Under the pieces are notes generated by a model. It did no database searches. It had not been told where the DNA came from and saw only the letters and a program-made list of their open reading frames with translations. The position numbers were made by a program, and so were the translations under genes. Of a DNA stretch of 64,000 bases, positions 47,799 to 60,193 are shown piece by piece. Each line of letters begins with the position of its first letter. The first letter of the stretch is position 1. Source of the stretch: Pyrus communis (Eukaryota > Streptophyta > Magnoliopsida > Rosales > Rosaceae); assembly GCF_963583255.1 (NCBI RefSeq), contig NC_084819.1, positions 15,221,616 to 15,285,615 on the forward strand, given 5' to 3'.

Positions 47799-50755
47799 TT
47801 TTGGAAGCATTCAGAAATTTGAACAAAAAAACAAGGCATTGGGAAATTAATATTTTATTTAATGTGGGTAATTTATGAAGATTAGTGCTGAATATGGGCT
47901 GAGATATGGGGATAATTACGACTGTGCCATTGGATTTGCTCTTGCGAGACGTGGCCTTCTCTTGATCATTTTCCTCATAAACGGTAGACATGTGAAGATA
48001 CAAGATTCGTGATGCATGTGAATTTTATTGAAAGCTTTTTTATTTTGTTATTGTTTTAGTCTTTGGGATCCAACAGGATCGTTACCGAGGAACTTTTATT
48101 AAAACAAACACACATTTACAAAACAAACAAAGACCCAATTTATTCCTATAAACAAACAAAGAATTGGCCTAAAAACAAAGAAATCACAAAAAATGAGTCC
48201 AACAACAGTGAAGCCCAAACATAACAGAACGTCCGAGAACCATCCACTGTGCTCTCCACCACCGATCTAAGAATCAGCTAGCCATCCGATTCTCTGTCCA
48301 CCGCCAATCATCACCTCCATAGACGCCACTTGCACACAGCCATCAACAAGAGATAGTTGATGAGAGAGAAAACAACCATAAAAAGAAGCTCCGGGAAATT
48401 CCCGAGCAACACCACTGAAAACGGCAGACAACAAAAAGAACGTGGTGGTGTAGGAAACACCTGAGCCGGATAAAACACCGGAACTCTACACACGAACTCA
48501 ACAAAAAACATGACTGAAAATAAATGATTTTGGGGTTAGTGAAAAGCTTAGAATTCCTGTTATAAGATGCTCATAATATTTGCAAGGAGGATGATCAAGA
48601 TTTGAACACGTAATTTTAAGTGTGCAAGGCTAACGTTATTAAAAACTTGAGTTACAAAATTTTTAATTTAACAATTTAGCTTGTAAGAAGTCATTGGGAG
48701 AGGATTACATGGGGTTAATTTTCACATTGTTTGTAACTATAGTCTATTAATTTGGTATATCTTATGTTCTTGATTTTTAATATTATGTATGATTAGTGAT
48801 CACGTAAAATGTGTGATTAAGATTGACAATCTGACAACATAATATGTTGAGTGATAGAAAATACTATGCTATGACAGCAACCTCAACCATACCTAGGTTT
48901 TGTAGTTAAGCATAAGATAAAATCAATCATCAATTAATAGATAACCCTATGAATTTTGATGATAAACAAGTTTAATTTTATTAGAAAATATCTCCATACA
49001 TCACAGTATGATTCTCTCTCCTTCAAATCTCCTCCCCTCCCTTTTAGTCTCCTCCTCTCTCACTTTCCTCTTTTTCTTTCCCTTTCTATAAAGATGTCAA
49101 CACCAGATGTTAACGTGATTTAATCGTAACTGTTCAAATAGAAAATGGTAAGGACTGAGTCACTAAGGGACTAGAGTGGTCCCGGTCCCACCTTGACTAC
49201 GGTGTGAGAAATTTCTTAGCAGTCCCAAGCCTGCAGTTACTGTGAGACATGAGGAATAAGATGGATTGTTCTTGTGAAGAAGTTGAGTCGGATCATGTTG
49301 TACATTTTTGGTGAGTTTGTAAATGGGGGTTTAAGATTTTAATATTATTTCTAAAACAAACTTGAATTATTTGTGTATGTTCTTTCTATATTTTTAAATT
49401 TTTTAGCGGTTACCCTACTCTTTACCTCCCACTAAGTTGTATTGCAAAGTTTTTTTTTATTCTCTCTATTAAACTGAATGGGTCTTTCAGTTTTGTAAAA
49501 ATTACTTCAATTACTCACGTGATGAGTTCAAATTTTTTTCCCATACATATATGAAAGGCACTTCCTCATGTAGAACCCTGACTCTACCACAGTGAGAGGA
49601 CCATAAAGAAGAGGAATTTGAAAGGAAGAGAATCCTACTCTCCGTAAAAGATTGAAACTTGCATAAAATACTTGATTACTTGCAATAAAAGTAATCTCAT
49701 AATTAATAGGTAACATTTCATTTTCTAATAATAATTGAGAGAACAATATCCGTATCCCAGATTTGAAGTTAATGACGAAATCTGTGGCAATATTGTAATT
49801 AAGTGCGACGACAAACCCATTTAATTATGAGATTTAAAACGGGAGAGAAACATTCCCGTTAACAGTGGCACATGCTAGAAGCCAGGAGCCTTGACACGAC
49901 ACGTCGTATTAAAACGCCGAGGAATTTAATTCAAACTTCGTTGCTCAAAAGATGCTCGGATTTAAACGTGGGCTGTTGGATTCCTTTCCTCGAGATGACC
50001 TAAGCATCGGACGGATGCTGTTGGTCGGCGAATTTAAAAGGGGCGCATGGCGTGGGTCCCGCCCCGAGAATCGTGTGGTTTAAATTTTGGGTATCTTTCT
50101 CAATTCGTGGGCCCCGATTAGATTGCAGATTGCCGTGATTGGTCACTAACCTATGGCCCAAAAAAAGCCCAACCTGAAAAGGATCATTCATATGGCTCTT
50201 ATTTTTGTTCAGCTAAAAAGTTCTTTAATTCTTTTCTTTATCAATAAATCTACACTTTTAGGCTTTTTTAGTTTAAGATAATTTTCACTTTGAATATGTA
50301 ATTTAAGTTTTAGAAAATTTTAAACATGCATTTTGTGTACTAGTGTAATTTTGAGTTGCTAATCTCATTAGAATTGACGATGAAATATGATATAGCAGTA
50401 CATACTTGTTTCATATGTTAAATTTTAAGACAAAGTCTTTCCAAATCAGTTCGAGAAAGGATTTTTAGCATTTGAACTAGATTTCCAAGGTTCATGATGA
50501 AATATTAAATATCATTTTAGGGCACGTTTTTCGAAATCAACGCACTTAAAATGTCAACAAAGTACAATATAAGTAACAAAAATGATCCTTCCATTTTCAA
50601 TCCTCAAACAAAAAATCTAGGAATCGATTTTTATCAAATTTCATTTTCGCATACCAAACATAGTGTGTTTTTAAGTTTCGAGACAAAAATGAGATAAGAC
50701 CAACATTTTGAGTATGGATAGGAATACATGTTTGTGTTACTTGTGGTATTTTCGG

Positions 50756-50935
50756 GAAAATGATCATCTCCGGATCCCTTCCACTAAATCACCTGATCCG
50801 GGCCTTGGAAATTTGATCAAACAACTAAAGTTATTATAACTTTTAAAGAGGCCTCATGTTTATAATCGTTGGATCAAATTTCAAGGATTCGGATTGATTG
50901 ATTTGATGGAAGGGATCCGGAGAGGATCCCTTTCC
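50756..50935. mobile_element. Fold-back MITE of about 180 bp
   Basis: The left arm 'ggaaaatgatcatctccgga', 'tcccttccactaaatca', 'ccttggaaatttgatcaaac' is mirrored by the right arm ending 'ggatccggagaggatccctttcc'. The flanks 'tattttcgg' and 'catttttgg' could be a worn 9-bp duplication, which would again mean a MULE-type MITE. Part of its centre ('ttataacttttaaagaggcctc', 'ttggatcaaat') echoes the MITE at 1041-1239 ('aggaggtccctctaaaagttataa', 'ttggatcaaaa'), suggesting one superfamily. Confidence 0.75.
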
Positions 50936-52413
50936 ATTTTTGGGGTCGGAAGCGAGTGAGACGTAGGGCATGTCGCATGCTTAATCCCCGATGTTTTGAG
51001 CCCCATGCAGTGGGTAGGGGCACGTGGTTGTCAGATTAAGTGTGGAATTTTTGGTGATGATCCGAGCAATCAGTGCCAAAGACACAAACAAGACAATGAT
51101 CAGGTCCTATCGTCCTCAACACATATAATGCATCTCTGGCTGCAGGGAATAAGAACAATAATTGCACGGTGGTGGGCATCACCACATAATTGCAAGGGAG
51201 AAGTTAGCTACCTTTTCAATCCAATATTCTCGTCTTACTTTTTTGGTTATCTTTTTCATTATTGATGATTTACATTGATTAAAATCGTTTACTTTTTAGA
51301 TCATCCTTAACAACCAAATTATGAATCATTTAATGCACAGCTAACATTGTCAAGATTTTGGTGCTTAATTGTAAAACATGATTTGTCTATGATTAGATGA
51401 ATGTTAGATGACAAAAAATTTCGGATTTGGTTGATTTTGGCGAGTTGATCTTTAAAGAGTGATCATCGTGCAACATTGCGGATTAAGAAATAGAGCCAAG
51501 AATCTAGAACGACAAAGTTCAAACGAGAAGGTTGCTACCAATCCTTTAATTGCAATATCTGATATTTCTGTCCATGTTCCTGATAGGCAACTCAATCACT
51601 GTAACGCGAATGTAAACTCAAGTGCTTAAGAGCAATTATTCGCTCCTGTCGCGGTAGGTTTGTGTCAAAAACTGTCGCAGGCAATTAGATTCATGCATAA
51701 ATGATGAGCTCATAAAAAATATTTTGTTTCTGTTGGGCAACTTTTTACTAACTAGAAGCAACAGTTACAGGAAGGTGAACCTCTTCTAACCAGAAAAACA
51801 AAATGATCCATTTAATTAGACTCGCTCGGACTAAACAAAATCATCCGTTTCATCCTAGGATTTTCGAAGGTTCTTTGTCGGAAGAACCGTAACGCTGTCA
51901 GTTGGTTCTTCAGGAAAAGCGTCCAGCAACTCAATTCGCCGTGGACTAACCACTGCTCCAACACCTCTCAACCCCGAAGAGGCACTGCATCCATATTAAA
52001 GCACTGAACGTGAGGAGCCTCCGGTGGAAATTGGATGAGGCTATATGGGAAGATGAAGAATGGCGATCATGAAAACGGTCACACCACAATAGCCATCACA
52101 GAGGGGAGAAGAAGTGCAGACCATTATTCCTTTCACTCCAAAGATACCAATTGATGAATAGGAACCAACAAAGGTCCCGCCCTGACAAGACATGCCGCAG
52201 CTGCTTCAATAAATCCACACCAGCACCTCAACACCTTTAGGAAGTGCATCAGTAACAGCCGTCATCTCCTACTTGCCCAAACCATACTGCATGTCAACGG
52301 TTCAGAACTCACCCCACATCTGAAGCATGAGGCTGAAAGGCATTTTTGTTTCCCCACCCAGTGCTTGGAAACAGAATGCAGGAATGCAGAAAGGCATGTC
52401 ATAAACAAAATAA

Positions 52414-54996
52414 TCAAATCCTTGTACCTTGGAACTTCCCATTTACAAGAGTATCATATGTATTGTCATCTGGTACAAGGCCCTTGTCAAGCATTTCATC
52501 ATGCAACCTAAAAGCCTCTTGCAAATTACCCTCCTTGAAGTTTCCAGCAATCAAAGTATTATAAAAATGAACACTAGGAGTCATACCCCGCCTATCCATG
52601 TCTTCCAAGTTCTTGCGTGCACTCTCTAGCTGTCCTTTGTTACGAAGGGCATTTATCAAAACCGTATATGTGTTTGTATCAGGTATAATTCCCTTCTGAA
52701 GCATCTCTGAGTAGAGGTCTGTAGCAGATTGTAACTCACCTTCTCTTAGCAATCCATCGATTAATATAGTGTATGCTTTCACATCACAAGGAATACCGTC
52801 TCTAATCATCTTGTTGTGCATGTCAAGAGCTGCTTCCATGTTATTTAAATTCCGGAAGCCAGATATCATGCTACTGTAAACAACTACATTTGGAGATAAA
52901 CCAACTTGAAGGAGTTCTGAGAAAAGTTCACGGGCAGTTCTCATGTCTCGTCTTTTGCAAAACCCATCAATGAGAGCAGAATATGCAGTAACATCCACTT
53001 CAATGCCCTTGTTTTTCATCTCATTCCACATTTTCAAAGCCATATCAATTTGATTGCTTTTGCAAAACCCATTAATAATGCTGGTGTAAGTGACAACATT
53101 GGGGGAGACTTCACGTTCACACATTTTGCTGTACACAGCCAGTGCAGAATTAATGTCACCCTCCTTGATATACCCATCAATAATGGTATTGTAACTAATA
53201 CATCCAGGAACAAAACCCCTTGCAACAATTTTCTTTAGCATCTCACTTGCCTCAGACGTACGACCAGCTTTGCACAAGCCATCAATGACAATGTCAACTG
53301 TGAAGCCTGTGGGAGAAATCTTGGCAGCCACCATATCATCAAAGACATCAAAGGCACGCCCTACATCACTATTCTTGAAGTAGCCATTTATCAAGATAGA
53401 ATAAGTCACATCATTTGGTTTCAAACCCCGTTTAAGCATCTCCACGAATACACTATGTGCATGCTCCATATTCCCTATTCTGCAATAGCCATGTATCTTG
53501 CTATTGTAGGATACAACATTAGGTACCACACCTTTAGACATCATTTTATCCCATAAACTACAAGCTTCACTTACTTTACCCTTCCCACATAGCCATGATA
53601 AGATATTATTATACGAGAAAACATTAGCAACACCACACTCAACGGCCTCATCAAAAGACTTCGAAGCATCTTCAAATGACCGATATTTCAAAAATCCTCG
53701 TATCAAATAATTTACAATGAAGACATCAGGCAAAATATCCATGTGTTTCATTTGCTTGTAAAGCTCATACGCCTTTTCCATGTTCCCATTCTTACAGCAG
53801 TATTCTATAAGAATTGCATATGTAACCCTGTTTGGAGTAAGTCCATCCTCTATAATCGTATTGAACAAAGCCAAAGCACTCTCCAAATTCCCTTGCACAC
53901 AATAACCCTTCATCAAGCTTGTAGCAACAACCAAATTAATTGGGTTCCCACAACTTACCATTCCATCCTTAATCCTTGTGGCTTCAACCATATTCCTCTG
54001 CTTCACACAAGCTGCGATGACACTACTAAAAGTGACCACGGAAGGAACCCACCCCATTTCTCTCATTTCATTCAACAACTCCAGAGCCAAACATGAATTG
54101 GGTTTCTTACAAAAAGCCTCAATAGCAACACTATATGATGCTGCATCAAGTTCTACCCCTCTTGCCCTCGCCTCTCTAAAGTACTCCTCTGCCTCATCCG
54201 GCTTCCCCTGCTTCAAACAACCACGCATCATAACGTGTAGAGTGACACGATCACCTCCAATTCCTCTCAAAGCCATTTTATCATACACCTCTCGTGCTTC
54301 CCCAATCATATTTCTCCTAACCAATTCTGTTAAAAGAATATTCACATACGTAACACAAGGATACATCTCAAGCTCTAGCATTCTATTAAAGCAATCAATC
54401 GCACATTCGATTCGATTGGCTCTAACATAACTGTTCAATAAATAGCCAAAAACCTGAGATTCTAGTTCAAAATCAAACCTTTTGGCGCAGTCCACCAAGT
54501 GATCGACAAAGACTCCTGGAACGGGGCCCGAATCACCTGAAACGTACTGGTTAAGCAACATCTTGGCACGCTCCTGAGTATTCGGAGAGCCCATCAAAAT
54601 GTGAAGCAACACACAGACGGCATCGACACCTCTGACAAAGCCTCGCTCCCTCTCAGCCCATTTGAAGTATTTAACTGCCGAATATGGCTTGCTTTTGTGG
54701 CTAAGAAGAGTGCTAATCACACTGGTTTGTGTTAATTCGGAGTCTTGTGAAGTTGGGGCGGCGAACTCGCCCTGATTGGGGTCTGATGCAACTGGGTTTT
54801 CGTGAAATTCGTTTTCTAAAGTGGGTTTCCCGGGAAAATCAGATTTTGGAGCGATTTTCTCTGGAAAACCTGAGCTCGGATTGGGATTCTCGGAAAATGG
54901 TGGCGATTCTGAATGGGGTTTGGAGGATAGGAATTTAGGGTTTAAGAAAGGAAGGCGACGTAGTGGAGGAAGCGGTGAGGAATTGAGGGGCTTCAT
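52414..54996 (-). CDS. Pentatricopeptide repeat protein, P class (860 aa)
   Basis: A single intronless frame, typical of plant PPR genes. The N-terminus is Ser/Pro-rich without many acidic residues in the first 30 positions (MKPLNSSPLPPLRRLPFLNP) and fits an organelle, probably mitochondrial, transit peptide. From about residue 190 to the end there are about 18 degenerate 35-residue helical hairpins of the form V(V/T)YTxLIxGxCKxGxxxxAxxLxxxMxxxG, for example NVVTYTSIINGFCKSNQ. No E, DYW or SMR extension is present, so it is P class. Such proteins bind organelle RNA and affect its stability, splicing or translation; the target cannot be named. Length and layout resemble the At2g39230/At3g54980 group (recalled). 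It ends VNGKFQGTRI. Confidence 0.93.
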   Translation of the reverse strand: MKPLNSSPLPPLRRLPFLNPKFLSSKPHSESPPFSENPNPSSGFPEKIAPKSDFPGKPTLENEFHENPVASDPNQGEFAAPTSQDSELTQTSVISTLLSHKSKPYSAVKYFKWAERERGFVRGVDAVCVLLHILMGSPNTQERAKMLLNQYVSGDSGPVPGVFVDHLVDCAKRFDFELESQVFGYLLNSYVRANRIECAIDCFNRMLELEMYPCVTYVNILLTELVRRNMIGEAREVYDKMALRGIGGDRVTLHVMMRGCLKQGKPDEAEEYFREARARGVELDAASYSVAIEAFCKKPNSCLALELLNEMREMGWVPSVVTFSSVIAACVKQRNMVEATRIKDGMVSCGNPINLVVATSLMKGYCVQGNLESALALFNTIIEDGLTPNRVTYAILIEYCCKNGNMEKAYELYKQMKHMDILPDVFIVNYLIRGFLKYRSFEDASKSFDEAVECGVANVFSYNNILSWLCGKGKVSEACSLWDKMMSKGVVPNVVSYNSKIHGYCRIGNMEHAHSVFVEMLKRGLKPNDVTYSILINGYFKNSDVGRAFDVFDDMVAAKISPTGFTVDIVIDGLCKAGRTSEASEMLKKIVARGFVPGCISYNTIIDGYIKEGDINSALAVYSKMCEREVSPNVVTYTSIINGFCKSNQIDMALKMWNEMKNKGIEVDVTAYSALIDGFCKRRDMRTARELFSELLQVGLSPNVVVYSSMISGFRNLNNMEAALDMHNKMIRDGIPCDVKAYTILIDGLLREGELQSATDLYSEMLQKGIIPDTNTYTVLINALRNKGQLESARKNLEDMDRRGMTPSVHFYNTLIAGNFKEGNLQEAFRLHDEMLDKGLVPDDNTYDTLVNGKFQGTRI

Positions 54997-56143
54997 TGTT
55001 TTAGGGTTTTTGCTGCATAAGAAGAAATAGCAGAAACCCTAATCGAGATTAAAGGTTTCGGCTCGGCGGCGAGAGTGATGAAGTGAGGAAGGGGACGACA
55101 ACAGAAGCTGTGGCGCGAGCTTTGGCCATTTTACGATTTACCCCTTTGAGTTAAAATTCAAAAGCCAAATACATATCAAGGATTTTTTTTATTTTTTTTT
55201 ATGGGCAAATCAGAAAATGGTGCTTGCTTTATAAAAAAATTACCACTTGATTATTTGTATATATGTGAATGTGTTAGGTTGGATTTTCGGATTGGGAGTT
55301 GAATACCACATGCATATGGTGGGCAAATTATGTGACATAAAAATACTACTATATTCCACGGAAAATTATTAAAACTTAGTGCTAATGGACGGAAACATTG
55401 ACTTGACGAACTTATTTACTTCACATTTGCATTGCTTCTTGAATCATCTATTTTGTTTACCAAATAATTTGAGTGTTTCTTCTTATCCAGCGCCTTTAAG
55501 TTTATTTTGTAAGGAACTTGTAGCTCAAGTGGTTAAGAGTATTTAATTTAAAACTTGTTTGTTTTTTTTAAGAAGAGAAAGTCAAACCTCGAGAGTGCAG
55601 AGGCAAATGCTTTAAATCACTTCTCCTACAAGCCTGAGTAGTCTCTTTTTAAGATTAAATTTACTAATCCATATAGTTTCTTTTACCAACCGAGAAATCA
55701 GTTGAATATGATAAGCATCGAGAGTGTACTTAGTTCAAGAACTTGAATCCATGAGGCCATTTGCCCTATCTTTCGGAATATATCCCCGTACGAGTGTCTT
55801 ACTCGTCACGTAATTTGGCTATGCGAAAAAGACTAGAGATTCAGTCTCGTCACATGGGGATTCATCTCCAATGAACCTAAAAGCAATAGCAAACCAGATG
55901 TACACTAATTTTTTTTAATCCGAGTACTTGATTAACTGTACTGTATTGGTATTCAATGACCATGTTCTAAAACAATTAGCAATTCACGACGGTACGAAGA
56001 ACTTAAAGAGTCCTGGCCTACATCATCGATGAAGACATTTTTAATCCCAGTAGCCTACTCGACGAAAGAAAATAGGTTGCTAAGAATTTACATTTGAAAT
56101 TAATAGTTCAATTTTCCTGAATGGATGGTAAATCAAAGCCTCA
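54997..56143. other. Intergenic region between the PPR and Yippee genes
   Basis: The left 150 bases are the PPR promoter and 5' UTR. A box-A-like 'tgtagctcaagtggttaag' near 55518 suggests a SINE remnant. The right end is the Yippee 3' UTR. No gene seen. Confidence 0.5.
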
Positions 56144-58228
56144 TCAGTCATCACCATCGCTTCCACCAATCTGAGCTTCGAGAGCAATCGAGTAGTTGCT
56201 TCCATCAGGACCGAGAATCTGAAATCTGCTAAAGAACAAAGAAAATCACTCTAAAAATTTTTAATGCAGCAACCACAGACACCAATTTGGTTTTACCTCT
56301 CAAGGATAAACTTTCCTTCCTTGTACTTCTGGGATTTCTCATGTGCAGCCTCCTGAAACCGATAACCAAAATATGAGTTTCATACAGCCATCAGCGATGA
56401 AAGTACTGTAAATATCCACACAAAAAACATAGTTTTGGAGAAAATATCTTCTTACATATTTCCACCCCACATTTGAGCCACATGAAACACAAAATATGTC
56501 AGCAACGGTATGCAATCCTGTTATCATGATCCGCTCTTCTTGCTCTCCAAGTGTGACATTTACACTGCCATTGGGGAAACGAAAGGTTAATTCAGAATTC
56601 ATATGTATAAGCTGCAGTTGGTGTGAGTTACGCATAAGCCGCCTTCATAGGATTCAAGTGAACGAAAATGCTTTTTTGAGACAAATACATTATGCTGTTA
56701 TCGATTCATTATTCTCTTTCTTTTTCCACCCTCAAAGTTAAGCTCTCAAATTTATCAACATGAATGAATCTTCTGGCCAACGTCAAACCATGTTTGGTTT
56801 GCTGCTATAAGTCATTCTGTATCGGTGGACAAGAAAAAATACGTGCACATAGAATGAGCAAGTTTTTTGTCACAAGTGAGACCAAAATAACTTGCACACC
56901 CATGACCCTAAAAGTACATAAGCATGCATCAGCATAGCTATGGGTGAATCAATTTCAAAATTCCAACATTAAAATAGTACTGCACTTACACTTTATCGAA
57001 AAGATAAGCCTTTCCATGCCTGCAGTGAAAAGACTGGAACAAAAACAAAAGCAAATCACAGGGTTAGAATGTCACTAATCAATCCTGATATCAAACACAT
57101 AACATCATAAAAGAGGGATTAATGTACATAAGCATCAAGCAAGAAGTGGGAAGATATGATTGAAAAAGACAAGCCAAGAAAAACCTTGCTGCTCTCAGAT
57201 GGGTGATGAAATCAGGACAGTATAAATACAGCTTTGCCGCATAAGTTTTACACCGATGCAATATTTACAGGGATGTTCAAGCTACTTACAGTTAACCAGA
57301 ATTTAAGAGTTATTATAGTGCGCAAATAAATGATTAAAGAGCTACCAAACTGCATCGCTTTTGTTTCCATATAGTTGACGTTGAAACAACAATAAGGCAA
57401 GTACCCCGGACAACATTTTGGTCTAGAATTAGAGTCTTAGAGAACAGAGACGCAAGTTCCCATCTAATCTTCCAGCCAAATTTAACTATTAAACCAGGAA
57501 AGTGTAAAGTAGATATCTTCGACCTAATCTTAGCAGGAATTAAGTACCTAATTCTTCTCCAGCAAGTAAAGCCATAATCTGTGTTTCTAGAATTGCATAA
57601 TTAAATCCAATATCATCATAGAGGCTTTACAGATAAAGGTTCTAAATTTTGAGCATTTTGCCCATCCGTTCATCAAACGTGCAAGCCATTTCACAAGAAG
57701 CCAAAGCTGATTGTAATGAGCCATAAACACAATTAGGAAATGAAACCCTGCACCACGAATAAAAGAAGGAACCGAGAATCAACCCAATGTTTAAGCTTCC
57801 AATGTCAACCACTTTGAACATGAACGATCGCATTGCACTACGGTATAAAGGTACCCCAACTCCTCAATATCACAAACAAAACACTCCAAAAAAATACCTA
57901 AAACCAACAATGTACATATCACAACTCCTATATATCCAATGATTAGACCCCCACAAATTACATTCATACGCCTAATACCGATAAATCTCTCTTCGAAAAT
58001 CGCCACAGATTTACATATCACAACAATGCATCCCAATTTCACAGAGTTCATGAATGTCTAGGTAGAGTGCATTATGCAAATAAACAGTAACAATCCATAA
58101 CAAACAGAATCACGGAGAAGGCGATTTCGGACCTTAGAGATTACGTCGTCCACAAGACCGAGATGGGTTCTGCAGTGCTTGCAGCTATACATGTTTTCCT
58201 CAAGAGTGGTCACAAACAGCCTTCCCAT
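56144..58228 (-). CDS. Yippee-type zinc-binding protein
   Basis: 128 aa from five exons in frame: 58228-58133, 57033-56990, 56564-56456, 56352-56297, 56225-56144. The whole protein is one Yippee domain. The zinc-coordinating cysteines appear as CKHC (residues 16-19) and CVSC (about 74-77), with [22 protein letters not shown] and [10 protein letters not shown] between them. The C-terminus [18 protein letters not shown] is standard for the family, as is the length. The in-frame ATG at 58300 was not chosen: an acceptor 'tttttgcag' lies between it and MGRLFV, so that stretch reads as a 5'-UTR intron. Family knowledge: a Mis18/cereblon-like beta-tent fold; in plants Yippee proteins are little studied. 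The likely orthologue is At3g08990, next to At3g09000/09010, whose homologues lie to the left here. Confidence 0.93.
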
Positions 58229-59202
58229 TTTCTCAATACAATTCAGCTTCCTTAATTTCTTGATTTTCTTTCCTGCAAAAACACCAAGATCGGCCGCCAT
58301 TTTAGAAATTCAAGCATTCCAAACGAAACCCAGAAATTATGTCGACGAAAATTTGAGAAGCATCAATGTGATTAAAACCTGAAAATTTAAGGGAAAAAAA
58401 TAACGAAAAAAAGAAAGAAAAGGTGTACAATGCAGGCATGTATTTCCAATAACTGTGTGATATGAAGAACAAGAAGAAGAACAGAACGACGACGTACAAA
58501 TGGGTTTTGTGTGATCTTTGCCGGTAGTTACAGAGGTAGCTGAACAGAAACGAAAGCTTTCATCGAGAATTGAGAAGACGAGAAGTGCCAGCTTTTAAAC
58601 AGAGAAAGTGCTTTTCCGAGTGTAAATATACAATAAGATAATTAACTTTTTCCATTATTTCATTTTTATTTCTTTTATCCTTTTTAAGTAAAATAATTTG
58701 TCTTTAAATTATAGAAATGTAATTTTTTTTTAAAACAAAATTAAATTACAATGAATCTGATAACTTCAAGGAAAAAAATGTAGATTTTAAAGAAAAGATT
58801 AATACCAGGAAAATCTTTGTGTTGGGTGGATTTCGAAGGTCTTGTTTTGGTATGTTGGGTTGTTTATCGCTAATCTCTCATCCCTTATTAGAGTTAGCAA
58901 AATAAATGATACGTTTTTTTTTTTAACAAATGTTATTATCTATATTAAAGGAAAGAGATGTAAGTTTAACTTCACAATGATTAGCATTAGTGCTTTTCAA
59001 ATTTGCTTGTATTTAAAAGTTAGTATCCTTCTGCCACTCAGTACTACGGTTTGATGATATTTCTCTTCACTTGAAAGTGAAAGGTCTTACGTTTGAATTT
59101 CACGGATGACGAATTTGATACCAAATTAGGCTGCCTATTGTGTGGCTTTGTCGATTTACTAAAAAACAAAAAAAAGTTAGTATCCTTCTTTTAATTTGAT
59201 CT
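58229..59202. other. Yippee promoter side and a SINE-like copy
   Basis: A probable 5'-UTR intron and upstream exon of the Yippee gene lie at about 58276-58600. AT-rich DNA follows, then SINE-like copy 3 at about 59043-59165. No gene seen. Confidence 0.5.
59043..59165 (+). mobile_element. tRNA-derived SINE-like repeat, copy 3
   Basis: 'tgatgatatttctcttcacttgaaagtgaaaggtcttacgtttgaatttcac' followed by 'accaaattaggct..tattgtgtggctt'. Same order of motifs as copy 1. It lies directly left of the 334-bp tandem array. Confidence 0.6.
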
Positions 59203-60193
59203 GTTAATCTAGAAACTGTTAATTAATAGTCTTTGCATCACTATCGGATAACGACTCGTCAAATTAAAAAGACAATGTATTTCATTATTATTCTTATACA
59301 AACAGTCTTTAACTCTAATCTAATCTAAACTGCACTAAGAGGGAAAAAGAGATTCAAACTCAAGCGTTAGGAGATCACTCCACTCGCTAACGTGACTACG
59401 TTCATATGCATCACGTTATTATTATTATTTTTCTGAAAGAAATAAGGTTTGCACATGTTTAAAACTTTTCAAAAGAAAAAATACCTCCATTTGAGGAAAA
59501 AGAAAAAAGAGGAAGAATTCTCATGGCCTATTGTATGTTAATCTAGAAACTGTTAATTAATAGTCTTTGCATCACTATTGGATAACGACTCCTCGAATTA
59601 AAAAAACAATGTATTTCATTATTATTCTTATACAAATAATCTTTAACTCTAATCTAATCTAAACTGCACTAAGAGGGAAAAAAAGATTCAAACTTAAGCG
59701 TTAGGAGATCACTCCACTCGCTAACGTGACTACGTTCATATGCATCAGGTTATTATTATTATTTTTCTGAAATAAATAAGGTTTGCACATGTTTAAAACT
59801 TTTCAAAAGAAAAAATACCTCCATTTGAGGAAAAAGAAAAAAAAGGAAGAATTCTCATGGCCTATTGTATGTTAATCTAGAAACTGTTAATTAATAGTCT
59901 TTGCATCACTATCGGATAATGACTCCTCGGATTAAAAAGACAATGTATTGCATTATTATTCTTATACAAATAATCTTTAACTCTGATCTAATCTAAACTG
60001 CACTAAAAGGGAAAATGAGATTCAAACTCAAGCGTTAGGAGATCACTCCACTAACGTGAGTACGTTCATATGCATCACGTTATTATTATTATTATTTTTC
60101 AGAAATAAATAAGGTTTGCACATGTTTAAAACTTTTCAAAAGAAAAAATACCTCTATTTGAGGAAAAAGAAAAAAGAGGAAGAATTCTCATGG
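59203..60193. repeat. Tandem array, three units of 334 bp
   Basis: The unit start 'gttaatctagaaactgttaa' occurs at 59203, 59537 and 59871, an exact 334-bp period. Units 1 and 2 are full; unit 3 stops after 'gaattctcatgg' where a copia LTR begins, about 11 bases short of a full unit. Units differ by scattered substitutions and small indels. Each contains the complement of a box-B-like sequence ('gattcaaactcaagcgttagg') and an ATT trinucleotide run. No protein is encoded. Confidence 0.95.

Larger units (their letters stand above)
47626..52413. other. Long intergenic region
   Basis: The first 200 bases are the GA-rich (on the gene strand) 5' UTR and promoter of the proline-rich gene. About 48060-48530 is a compositionally different stretch, richer in C and with 'ccaccgatctaag' and 'ccaccgccaatcatcacc' runs. 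It may be an inverted fragment of a retroelement, but I could not identify a domain. A fold-back MITE lies at about 50756-50935. The end (about 51830-52413) is probably the 3' UTR of the PPR gene. No gene is supported. Confidence 0.5.

Noticed and set aside
59203..60193. Tandem array as a CRISPR-like or satellite centromere structure
   Set aside because: The units are contiguous with no spacers, the DNA is eukaryotic, and three units are too few to call a centromeric satellite.
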